Shown here: positions 1 to 9,842 of the stretch, piece after piece
Layout: every line of letters begins with the position of its first letter
How positions within the stretch are numbered: position 1 is the first letter of the stretch
Assembly: GCF_905475395.1 (NCBI RefSeq)
Contig: NC_058338.1
Span: 3,659,001-3,723,000 of the forward strand
Source of the DNA: Chrysoperla carnea
Lineage: Eukaryota; Arthropoda; Insecta; Neuroptera; Chrysopidae
Length of the DNA stretch: 64,000 nucleotides
Reading direction: 5' to 3'
Notes under the pieces: model-generated
Told to the model about the DNA's origin: nothing
Seen by the model: the letters and a program-made list of their open reading frames with translations, nothing else
Databases searched by the model: none
Made by a program: the position numbers and the translations under genes

Positions 1-73
1 CCCTTATGGTATAGTGGTTAGCGTATCTGACTACGAATAGATAGTCGCCTGGTTCGAAACTAGGGTAGGACTG
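1..73 (+). pseudogene. degenerate tRNA-like sequence (tRNA-Arg-ACG-like), cut by window edge
   Basis: An A-box-like stretch (TAGTGGTTAGCG) and a B-box-like stretch (GGTTCGAAACT) have tRNA spacing, with a CTACGAA loop between them that would give anticodon ACG. The anticodon stem pairs poorly and the acceptor stem cannot be judged because the 5' end is at the edge. It is followed by an A-rich tract, so it is either a decayed tRNA gene or the head of a tRNA-derived SINE. Confidence 0.45.
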
Positions 74-204
74 TATTAAAAAAAATTCTTCTTCTTTGTT
101 TTAAGCAAATTCTGATTTTTATTTTCATTTTTTTTTTAAATTTCCACCACAACATGTTTGCCTAGTACAAATGATGAAAAATTTTAGTTTTTTTTCGTTC
201 AAAA

Positions 205-482
205 ACTTCAATTTTTTTCACATTTCTACTAGGAGAACATCATGGACGGACGGAATTAGTAGTACCTGATAGCAAGGTAATTGTTGTCCCCTCGTAAGTC
301 AGAAAGTTAGTGGTCTGCACACCCGTGTTTGGTGAGTATGACTTCTAGGCAGACCAATAACTTTCTGCCAAAATAAAATTTTAGACTTTCGGGGTGAAAA
401 CACTTACTTGCTTTTTCTCCCTATCAGGAACTACTAATTCGTACTTATGTTCTCCTAGTACAAATGTTGAAAAAATTGAAGA
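205..482. repeat. foldback (MITE-like) element
   Basis: Long imperfect inverted arms: left around 205-275 and right around 410-482, with outer motif TACTAGGAGAACAT facing ATGTTCTCCTAGTA. An inner pair (agaaagttagtggtctgc facing gcagaccaataactttct) extends the hairpin almost to the centre. No coding potential. A non-autonomous foldback element is the simplest reading. The motif taggagaacat also occurs near 2340 and 2500. Confidence 0.75.
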
Positions 483-1179
483 TTTTTTCGTAGCTCCGCG
501 ATCTTAGCACCTCATGTGCGGAAGGAATTTCGATTGACCAATTATACCATCTGAAAGGTCAGAAATTGGTCATAAAAGGTCAGTTGGTCTCATTAATTGG
601 TCAGCATCAGAAAATTTTTTATTAAAGATTAAAAAATTTTTTATTAAAGCCTTGGCGTCTTCGTTTATGATCGAATAGCCAGAATATTATGCGGTGCAGT
701 CTAACACTTTTTGCTCAGAAATGGTTAGAATTAGGAAATTTTTGGTTCCTAGAATATATCTCTATTACTATAGGCTGCTGGCTGGAGCAATAAATTAGCC
801 ATAATTAAGATGACAAAAGAACTTAGTCTCATTTGTGGATTGTACCATTGCCATGGGTAGCTTAATAGATCTAATTTAAGGAAATTTGTATAATTACTTT
901 TAAAAATATCAGCCAATAAAAATTTAATAGGTAATTAACTTTTAAACAGAGCGATATTTGATTAAAATAATTAATAATTAAGGTAAATTATTAAACAAGG
1001 AAAAGTGTGAAATAAACTAGAAGTGTGAATTAAACATGAATGCTAAAGGTTCTTTTAATCATTTATATCGATAAATTGTAAAGACAAAATAAATTACAAC
1101 CGCTAGAAAGCTGTTTCAACTCATAGTTTTCAATATATTTTACCTAAAAGTTGAGAAATATGGTGAAATTTTATAATGA

Positions 1180-1640
1180 GCAAACTATTAATTACGACGG
1201 AGTTGCCATCTATGACAAACCTGTTGAACTAACTATTAATTTCGATGGCAATGCCATCTATGACAAACTTGTTGAACTAACTATTAATTTCGATGGCAGT
1301 GCCATCTATGACAAACTTGTTGAACTAACTATTAATTTCGATGGCAGTGCCGTCTATGATTAACTTGTTGAACTAACTATTAATTTCGATGGCAATGCCA
1401 TCTATGACAAACTTCTTGAACTAACAATTAATTTCGATGGCAATGCCATCTATGACAAACTTGTTGAACTAACTATTAATTTCGATGGTAATGCCATCTA
1501 TGTTGGCCCGGTTGAACTAACTATTAATTTCGATGGTAATGCCATCTATAGGAAACTTGTTGAACTAAGATAATTTCGACAGTTGTGTCATCTATGGTAA
1601 ACCTGTTGAACTAACATTAATTTCGATGTGGTGCCATCGA
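1180..1640 (+). repeat. 48-bp minisatellite, about 10 copies, open reading frame in most units
   Basis: Tandem 48-bp units carry gatggcaatgccatc, itself a short palindrome (GATGGC-AAT-GCCATC). On the plus strand each unit reads as the 16-residue repeat TINFDGNAIYDKLVEL. From an ATG at 1160 (upstream frame open from 1151) the frame is interrupted once, by TAA at 1361-1363 in the fourth unit, and then stays open to TAA at 1571. The last two copies are diverged and out of frame. It could be a relic of a repeat protein or a non-coding minisatellite whose period happens to be a multiple of three. Confidence 0.85.
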
Positions 1641-1956
1641 TGAAAAATGAAATATTGAATATTAAAAAAATGTATAAAAACGATATTTTATTATATTCAC
1701 ATATTTGTACATATTTCACCTAAAATAAATATGAATGAATAATAAAGGTTATTTTATACAGTATAAAATCAATTTTCGGGATAAAAATTTTTTCATTTTT
1801 TCTTAATTAATAATAAATAATATAAATAAGTACGAAACGTTTTATATTTTAAATTTTGTTTTATTTTTTTCTATACCATTTTTCCTTTCAGAAAAAAATT
1901 ATGAACTAATAAATTATTCATAAAAGTTAATTATATTAAGATATGATCATACATAG

Positions 1957-2030
1957 ACCAGGTAGCTGTGTGGTTATAGTACTTTCCTTTGAAACTAAAG
2001 TTAGATGGTACGTATCCTCTTGGGATTAAT
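1957..2030 (+). repeat. tRNA-derived SINE-like head, copy 1
   Basis: Starts GACCAGGTAGCTGTGTGGTT, and a CTTTGAA-like anticodon loop (reads as TTG, Gln-like) follows. Its B-box region is mutated compared with the other copies. It forms one end of the large hairpin whose other end is the inverted copy at 2751-2822. Confidence 0.5.
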
Positions 2031-2189
2031 ATTTTTACATTTAAATAAATGAAGTTTTCCTGTTGTTTAAATTTTCCGCTCTTTTTATAGTTAAACCCGC
2101 CTTCTTGTCATAAATCATGTAAATTATACATATGTCATAAATCATAATTACCAATCAATCTTTCAGAGGGTGTTAACTTAAATAATCAT

Positions 2190-2670
2190 AAATATTCTTT
2201 AAGATCATAAATCATTTTTGAATAGGAAAACATGTAATAAGGTTTATCTCACTCATATTCTCCTATTACAATATATTAAAATTGTAGTACTAAAATTAAA
2301 AAATAGCTTGCTTACGCTAAAATTTGAAACTTTTTAATAGGAGAACATGTCCAATGGTTGATCTCACTCATATTCTCCTATTACAAAATATTAAAAAAAT
2401 ACGTATTTTTGCTTGCATGCTAAAATTTATTCTTGTTAAATGAAATTTCATCAGATTTTGTAATAGGAGAATATGAGTATGATAAACCATAGGACATGTT
2501 CTCCTATTAAAAAGTTTAAAATTTTAGCGCAACCAAGCTTTTTTTAAATTTTAGTACTACAATTTTAATATATTGTAATAGGAGAATATGAGTGAGATAA
2601 ACCTTATTACATGTTTTCCTATTCAAAAATGATTTATGATCTTAAAGAATATTTATGATTATTTAAGTTC
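2190..2670. repeat. long near-perfect hairpin core
   Basis: Left arm about 2190-2430 (ataatcataaatattc, gaataggaaaacatg, ctcactcatattctcc) returns inverted at about 2470-2670. The motif taataggagaatatgag, or its complement, occurs four times inside. The central stretch is AT-rich. High arm identity over about 100 bp at the outer edge suggests a young or gene-converted palindrome. Confidence 0.8.
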
Positions 2671-2750
2671 CCACCCCCTGAAAGAATAGTGATTTATGAC
2701 ATATGTGTAATTAACAGGAAAAATTCATTTATTTAAAAGTAAAAATATTA

Positions 2751-2822
2751 CACCCACCAGGATACGAACCAGCATACCTTAGTTTCAAAGGAAAGTACTA
2801 TAACCACATAGCTACTTGGTCT
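2751..2822 (-). repeat. tRNA-derived SINE-like head, copy 2
   Basis: Read on the minus strand it contains B-box-like GGTTCGTATCC followed by TGG and a CTTTGAA anticodon-loop-like stretch. It is nearly identical to the copy at 4036-4108. Confidence 0.55.
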
Positions 2823-2851
2823 ACATACAATCACATAATTATCTTAAATTA

Positions 2852-3040
2852 ATTGAAAATTTTGTTCTGAAAGAAAAAGTAGGATAAAAAATTACCTTAC
2901 CTTTAGTAAATAATTAATTAATTGAAAATTTTATTCTGAAAGAAAAAGTAGGATAGAAAATTACCTTACCTTTAGTAAATAATTAATTAATTGAAAATTT
3001 TGTTCTGAAAGAAAAAGTAGGATAGAAAATTTGAAAAATA
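2852..3040. repeat. 69-bp direct repeat, about 2.5 copies
   Basis: attgaaaatt begins at 2852, 2921 and 2990, each time followed by the same ttctgaaagaaaaagtagga block. The period is 69 bp. A single diverged copy of the same unit follows the tRNA-like head near 4160-4200. Confidence 0.8.
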
Positions 3041-3099
3041 AAACAAAATTTGAAATATATAACGGTTTTCAGGAAAAATTTATTTATTCTACTGTTAAT

Positions 3100-3170
3100 A
3101 CCACCAGGGTACGAACCAGCATACCATGGTGTCATAGACAAGTGTTATCTCCACACAGCTGCCTAGCTTA
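3100..3170 (-). repeat. tRNA-derived SINE-like head, copy 3
   Basis: The minus strand carries the same GGTTCGTACCC B-box-like block and CTGTGTGGAG A-box-side sequence as copies 2 and 4, but is more diverged in the anticodon region. Confidence 0.45.
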
Positions 3171-3889
3171 TGTAAAGCCTTATAATTAACTTAATACTTA
3201 CCTTTATAAATAATTTATTAGTTAATAATTTTTTTCTGAAAGGAAAAATGGTATAGAAAAAAATAAAACAAAATTTAAAATATAAAACGTTTCGTATTTA
3301 TTTATATTATTTATTATTAAGAAATAATCACCGCATAATATTCTGGCTGTCCCCATCCTTGCACTCTTCTGTCCCCTTCTTTCATACCCCAAAGAAGCAT
3401 TTGCACCTCATTTCGATATTCGACAATTATAACTTTTAAGCACTAGGTATTACTTTTTAACTTATCAGAAACTTTTTTCTGTGCAGTTATTGAGCTGTTC
3501 CGTTACTTATGCGACATCTGGTATATTACACCCACGCAGAAAAATCGAATTTCCTTTTACACTTAATAATGAAATAAATGTATGTCACAGAAAATTAGAA
3601 GATATCATTTTTCGATTATCTAGAGAGAAATGATTTTTCTTCTTTCAAGGCATATTTTTTTATATTCATACATAAAGCCATTAGATTAAAAAATTTATTG
3701 TATTTAGGGCTTTGGACCGAAAATTATCATTAGATAGTTTGCTATAAATATGAGTTTGATTTAATAATTCTCATAATCAAACTCAAAGTTTAATAATAAT
3801 GAATTAGTTGCGGAAACGAAGCACTAAAGTTCGAAAATTTGAACAGTAAGACGGATTTAAATGCGGTTTTCTGTATTCGATTCATTAGA

Positions 3890-4240
3890 GTTCCCACCCC
3901 CTGAAAGAATAGTTTTTAGAATTTACGACATATGTATAATTGACATGATTTATGACCAGAAGGCGGGTTTAACTATAAAAAGAGTGGAAAATTTAAACAA
4001 CAGGAAAAATTCATTTATTTAAAAGTAAAAATATTAATCCCACCAGGATACGAACCAGCATACCTTAGTTTCAAAGGAAAGTACTATAACCACACAGCTA
4101 CCTGGTCTATGTATAATCACATAATTATCTTAATACTTACCTTTAGTAAATAATTAATTAATTGATAATTTTGTTATGAAAGAAAAAGAAGGATAGAAAA
4201 TTTAAAAAATAAAACAAAATTTAAAATATATAACGATTTT
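3890..4240 (-). repeat. second dispersed copy of the 2665-3060 block, with tRNA-like head copy 4 at 4036-4108
   Basis: Starts with gttcccaccccctgaaagaat, as at about 2670. It continues through the same caggaaaaattcatttattt spacer, the tRNA-like head (minus-strand B box GGTTCGTATCC) and one 69-bp tail unit. This makes it a discrete mobile or duplicated unit and supports a SINE-like interpretation. Confidence 0.65.
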
Positions 4241-5457
4241 CAGGAAAATCCACAATTCGGTTAATACACCCTTCTATCTTATATTCATTGATGTAGGCAC
4301 TGTGGCTGGCGCAATCTGGATATCCAATTTTCACATACTTTTCGCCACATTTGCGGTCATATTTCGCCAAATACACTCGCTGAATATTTGTATTCCAATT
4401 GTTCAACCGTCACTGTTGTATCGGCGTTGGCAAACTACGCCGATTACATATACCCAAAGAAAATAATCTAATGGGGTTAGATGGTACGATTTTGTAGGTT
4501 AATTCACAGGTAAATTGTTAACAATTTGGTTTTAAAACTGCTTTAAACTATTATAATTACTTCTCCAATTATTAACTTATTCAATTAATTATAAAATTAG
4601 GGATGTAATTTAATATTAAAGACAGCTCTGTTACTTATAAGACTCATTATATTGCTGATTTGCTTATCGAACCTTTGATTTGACTGACATACTCATACTT
4701 AACCATTTTTATTTTCTAAAATTAGAATTTAATTTACGCAATTTGATATAACTTTGTTTATGGAGGATATTAATTCATTTTCTAGAATATGTCACCAAAA
4801 ATATTTTTATCAATAAAAAGGCCGAATTACTTACTCATCGTTAATTTTAAGAATCATATTACAAAAAAAAAAAATGTTTTAGATTCGATTATAAGGAATG
4901 TATACTTCCGCATAATACCAGAAATAGAAAGTTTTCAAGAAGGGGAATAATTGATTTCGGGTTTTTACGCGCATGTGATACACCTCGATAAAGGTAAGTT
5001 TTGTAATAAAGAAAATGTGGCTGCAAAGAAAAATTTATGGGAAAGGAATTTTTTGATTTTCTTGATTTTGGATGAAAAAATATCAGGAAATTTGCCTAAC
5101 TGCAGAGAGAGTTGAAAAATCTCAAATTTTTTGGGTACGGAAACCCAAAGTTACACTTGAAACATATCTAAGAACACTCTCCATTAAATTACCTTTTTTG
5201 TCAATTTGTAGTAGGATGAGTTTAAAGTTCTGACTTCGGTTAAGTATCTTAAAATTGTGACTCATCACCACTGCGTGACTGTGCAAAATTTAAAATCGAT
5301 ATTCCTATTAATAACAAAAATATGAGGGCGTCTTCATCTTAAATGCGATACCTTGTATATACGTAGTATGTGTGGTTCACAGTAGTCATCTTTAGACCTT
5401 TAGAAAATTCGACATTTCTTATAAATAAATTATTCGATATAAACCAAATATCTCATG
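4241..5457. other. no gene recognised
   Basis: AT-rich sequence without a supportable gene. A short minus-strand open frame at about 4221-4415 (ends with residues like VDFPENRYIF) overlaps the repeat edge, lacks an ATG and has no recognised family. Confidence 0.6.
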
Positions 5458-6397
5458 TTAGACACCCAACGTATATCGTATACGATAAAAACGTATACGA
5501 TATTCAAAACCATTACACGCATCCGATGTTAACGCAATTGTGGCAAATGTTTTTCCAACACCCCCCTGTAATAATTCCGTGGATCCTACACCATCAGTTA
5601 TATTATATTCGATGGCTATAAATGATAAGCGATCTGTTTTTTTTGGTATAACTCCCAATTTTGGATATGTTATTGTAATATTAAGTGGACGACGATTCGA
5701 AAAGGATGCCAAATCAGTCGCATATTCCTGATTACCGTATCGTGAAGATGAATCTTTTTCAACAAAAACAATTGCATCATCTTCGGTTAATACACCTAAA
5801 ATTGTATTATTTGTAAACAACTTAAAAAAATTTTTATAAACCAAGCATTAAAATTATAAGAAAGACTTAGTTTACAATGAAAACAAATTTTTCAGAAAAT
5901 TTCCTGAATAAACAATTTCTAACTTAAAAAATTTACTTTTAGATCATGGCTTTTATCTTGAAAACTAAGTGCTGAGCGAAAATTATTGTTTTCGATACAA
6001 AAAAACAATATTTAAAAAAATGAAATGAGACAGATGATTCTATAATTTTATTATGCAACTTTTAATATATTTATGTCGAAAAATTGCCTATATTTCAAAA
6101 GTTTTTATATGTAAAAATTTGTATACACTTAATTACAAATTTACATGGGAAAATTTCGCCCGGATCATCTAAGTTACTAAAAATAAAATGTTTAAATAAT
6201 GATCGCATACCTTGGCATCCAACATATGGCATTTTTGTGGCCATTGGACCACAGATACCTTTAAAACCATCCCTCCAAAAGATATACTCGAATAAATTAT
6301 TTTCATCAGTTACAGTTTTCTGTTCGATTTGATTATAAATTATTGTAATGTTTTGAATTAATATAATAATTGTGACAATTAATAATTTATTGTACAT
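5458..6397 (-). CDS. MBF2-family-like secreted protein
   Basis: Two exons on the minus strand, 6397-6211 and 5795-5458, joined at a phase-1 GT/AG intron, give 174 residues. Exon 1 starts MYNKLLIVTIIILIQNITII, a clear signal peptide. Exon 2 has the layout of insect MBF2 proteins: a basic/aromatic strand, an IAIEYN-type strand, a central QGGVGKTF motif and a terminal NGFEYRIRFY strand. Bombyx MBF2 was described as a coactivator of FTZ-F1, but most family members have signal peptides and unknown extracellular roles. The acceptor at 5796-5797 was chosen because it alone keeps the phase; the more upstream AG after a T tract would break it. No second copy is seen, though the family is often multicopy. 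The family call rests on the C-terminal pattern only. Confidence 0.65.
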
Positions 6398-7699
6398 TTT
6401 CTGTGATATTTATTAATTTGTCATAATTTGGTAATAATTCACAATAATATTGTGTTTATACTTTTTAATTGTGAGCGCGTTTTATATAAATTCAATACAA
6501 TTGTAGATAATGCATATTATTATAAATTTTTTAACGATAAAATTTGCTTATTGGGGCTGTATTTTCATAAATATTTTTTGAAGAGAATCACGAACGTAGC
6601 AAAAAAAAAACAGCTTCTTTAACTTTTAATTCAGTTTACTATTAAAATATATAAAATATATAAAAATATTAAAAAGCTCATCTTTTAGACCGAGACTCCT
6701 GAATCTTTTTTTTTTTTGTCTTTTGGAGCTTAACCAGTCCCATAAATGGGTCTAGACTCAGATCTAGTGGCCATTTACAATCAATTGTTAGAAATACTCC
6801 AAAAACATCAATAGAGTAAAAAAATGAAGAGATATTTTTCCAGAGAGCAGCGTGGATAATTTATTGAAAAATATAATCGTTTCGGCTCAAAATTTTTTTG
6901 CAAGTCTTTTGGATTTTTGTTTTTGATAACATTAAAGTGTGTATCTCATTAAAGTGAATGTCCTTGAAAATGAAATTGTCCATATGTATCGACTCCTCAT
7001 GCCTTCATATACAATTTTAAGTTACGCACGTGAATATTAATCATATTTTTTAATCAATTAATTAAATTAAGGTACAAATTTTAAAAGATATTGCAATATA
7101 TTCAATAGTAATCAAATTTTAAACAAAGTACACGGAGAACTTTTCTCTTAGCATTATTTACGACTTACAAAGTAAGATTAATTGATCAAACGTCTGTAAA
7201 TCAAGTATGTGTCATTATTTTTTAAACCCCCAAAAGAGGGATGTCGTAAGTTTAACTTGTGTATCTGTGTACCAGCCTGTGGCACCATGTTTAAAAAATT
7301 CGATTTAGCTTTGGACAGAGCTATAAAGAAAAAACCGTAATATTGTCGGAGGTGTTTTAAATTTTGTATATTTCACTTAAAATTGATAAAATTAATTTAA
7401 TTAATTATTAAAATTTGTAATTATTACTCAATGTTCTTAGATCTGATAAAATTTATGAATTTACGAGATTCTGTTGAAAAAACTGAACCAACTTGAAGGT
7501 ATTCCAAATAAACTTGTTTCTATGAATTGATTGCTTAATTAATTACTTAATAATCTATTTCAAAATTTTCAAAAATTAAAATATCGTAAGCAAAATATTT
7601 TTAAGAATAGACAACCATGGCTCGTCTGCTGAAGAAATTTTAGATAAATTTTTGAACTTTTTATTGCAAGTTTTTGTTTACTGAAAACCTATTCTTCTA
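6398..7699. other. no gene recognised
   Basis: AT-rich upstream region of the MBF2-like gene. I see no conserved motif, coding exon or repeat that I can support. Confidence 0.5.
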
Positions 7700-8170
7700 T
7701 CAAACTATGAACAAAATTTTGGTATAGGTGTTCATAAAATCACTTAATTAGTCCATTTCCGGTTGTCTGTCTGTCTGTCGTCTGTCATCACGATTACTCA
7801 AAAACAAAAAGAGATATCAAGCTGAAATTTTTATAGCGTGCTTAGGACGTAAAAAGTGAGGTCGAGTTCGTAAATGAGCAACATAGGACCCATCTTGTAA
7901 ACCGTTAGAGATAGTACAAAAGTTTAAATGTAAAAAATGTTACTTATAAAAAAATTCACAACTTTTGTTTGAAACATTATTTCGTAATCATCACTGTTTA
8001 TCCGTGAGAGCGCAAACTATCCCCCAATTTGTATAGTATGTATTATATGGCAATATCAGTTATATATGTGTAACATGTATGTATCTGTAATGTGACAGAG
8101 TAATCAACACTGTCTATACATAGTATTTCAACAATTAACTCAGTCAATTGTTTGTTTTCACTTGTTTTAA
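7700..8170 (+). repeat. dispersed repeat family A, copy 1
   Basis: Carries the family marks in order: acaaaattttggtataggtg, a gtctgtctgtctg tract, ttacagcg-like block, gtaaaaagtgaggtcgagtt, cttgtaaaccgttagagata, and the tail aattaactcagtcaattgtt. Other copies are at 19258-19764 (minus), 22783-23325 (plus), 46945-47345 (plus), 51820-52035 (minus) and about 59090-59268 (minus). No terminal inverted repeats or coding frame were found. The family type is unknown to me. Confidence 0.8.
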
Positions 8171-8773
8171 TTTCTATTTTGTTACCTAAATAGTACAGCG
8201 AAACTAACATAGCGAAACTAAAAAATGAGAAAATAAATTATAGCTTATATGGGCTTTGAATTTTACATCACAATTAAAACTATTTTCCACTTTTTAGTGC
8301 AATAAAGCGTGTCCTTTTTTTAAACTATAATTTATTTTAAAATTATTTTCTAATTTTTTACGAAGCGAAACAGATTATTTTCACATTACAAGACACACAG
8401 TTTCGGTTTTACCAATTATTTTTATATTTTTTATAAATAGCTACTTTGAAAATCATAGCAGGGTATTTTTCCTTGAAACTTTATAAATAATAAAAAGATG
8501 TTTTTCAAGAAAGTAATTGTTTCTTAATGAGCCCTAAAAAATTGTATTGTTTAAATTATCTATACAAATTCATAGCTTGCATAAATTAGCTATTTTTGTT
8601 TATAATTTTCTAATAAAAACAGTTTCTATAAAAAGATTTCTTAGTAATTTCATTCACGTAATATATAATTCCAGTGAAAATACGAAAAATTTAATTAGCG
8701 TATATCGCTTCGAGTTAATCAGTTGCTGCAAAGCATGTAAATTACAAAAATTCTAAAAAAAAGGATAACAAAA

Positions 8774-9170
8774 TCGGTCGAAGGATACTTTCGGAAATCA
8801 ATTTATAAATCTCTATTAAATTCGGTTATCAATGATTTGGAGCAAAGATTGTCTCCGTCGGTACTCGAACAATTTCATTTGGGGGTTTTACTACCTGAAC
8901 AAAATGTTGGTGTCAAGGACTTGAATATCGGTATCTAGCCAGTGAAAAAAGTGGTTCAGATGTACCGGTGATTCATTAATGATAGTGAATCAACTTGGAA
9001 AACAGAATGTGTAAACAATTCCACCATACCAGAGTCGGTAGCCCATCTCGTTGAAGCATGCGACTAAGATTTGTACCCCAAAATAAAATTTTTCTTACAA
9101 ATATTGACAACTCTTCCGGCGAGCGTAGCTACCGTAGAAAGATCTAGCTCTGAATCTGGATATCGTTGAC
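8774..9170 (+). pseudogene. hAT-type transposase C-terminal relic
   Basis: One frame reads through a recognisable tail of a hAT (ZMYM/52-kDa-repressor-like) transposase: GYFRKSIYKSLLNSVINDLE near the start and LQILTTLPASVATVERSSS near the end. The second corresponds to the conserved L-x-T-L-P-x-S-x-x-x-x-E-R-S-F/S stretch of the hAT dimerisation domain. Three in-frame stops (two in the middle, one before DLYPKI) and no frameshift show a dead copy decaying by substitution. No N-terminal part, BED finger or catalytic region is seen nearby. Confidence 0.75.
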
Positions 9171-9515
9171 ATTATCACCCCTTTCGTGAAAATAAACGCT
9201 GCATCCAGCGTTAGTTAACGCAGCCACCTTCAGTTGATAAGAACGTATTTCTACCTTAGTTAAGTTCAATAAAGAAAGAATTATACGAAATTCAATCATT
9301 TTAAAATAAACTATCGTTAATGTTGCCAGCTCTTAATCTATAACCGATAGCTGAATATATTAAATGAGTATCTCACATAACATAATATAATGATATAAAG
9401 ATCGCTTGGTGGCTAGTGGCTACATAAATTGAACTTGACCTAGATTTCGATGTATCTGTTCATATTCAGTACCCACCTAAAGTATATTAGATACAACCAT
9501 TTGAATTTCACTATG

Positions 9516-9842
9516 TATACAAAATGTTCGATTTACATCTAGGCATATAAATATCACGAGTATGACAGAGTACATACGTTAAGCAATGCATCTAAGTAGG
9601 AGGTATTATAGATGTTATTTGAAATTGCAAAAGTGACTTGTATCGTGGCTTATCTGTTGTAGTTCATATATTCAACTAAGAAACTCCCACTCTCCAAGCG
9701 TCTTACAACTATCTCAACGCATATCGAAGCTTCAACACATATATATAATACCTCTCTCACTTAGATGCATTGCATAACGCATGTATTCTGTCATACTCGT
9801 GATATTTATATGCCTAGATGTAAATCGAACATTCTGTATACT
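9516..9842. repeat. foldback element with ~105-bp arms
   Basis: The left arm starts tatacaaaatgttcgattta and the right arm ends with the inverse near 9840. The arms include tagatgtaaatcga and atcacgagtatgaca and continue to the aggtattata block. The centre is about 110 bp and non-coding. This is a MITE-like structure. Confidence 0.8.

Larger units (their letters stand above)
677..3348. repeat. composite 2.7-kb inverted-repeat element
   Basis: The outer 19-mer AGCCAGAATATTATGCGGT at 677-695 recurs exactly inverted at 3330-3348. A second arm pair at about 1790-1960 and 3170-3322 shares a long AT-rich sequence including a cgaaacgttttatat-type stretch. A third pair at about 1957-2430 and 2460-2822 forms a nearly continuous hairpin containing tRNA-like heads. 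The 700-1790 part on the left has no partner and carries the 48-bp minisatellite, which suggests an insertion or expansion in one arm. No transposase is visible. Confidence 0.65.

Noticed and set aside
4221-4415. Open frame on the minus strand with a VYLAKYD...KIGYPD pattern, slightly like GIY-YIG or T5orf172 domains
   Set aside because: No ATG, overlaps a repeat edge, and lacks the Arg and Glu expected of such nucleases.
5796-5844. ORF start at MVYKNFFKLFTNN as the beginning of a separate MBF2-like gene
   Set aside because: It lacks a signal peptide, while the upstream exon with a signal peptide joins in phase at 5795.
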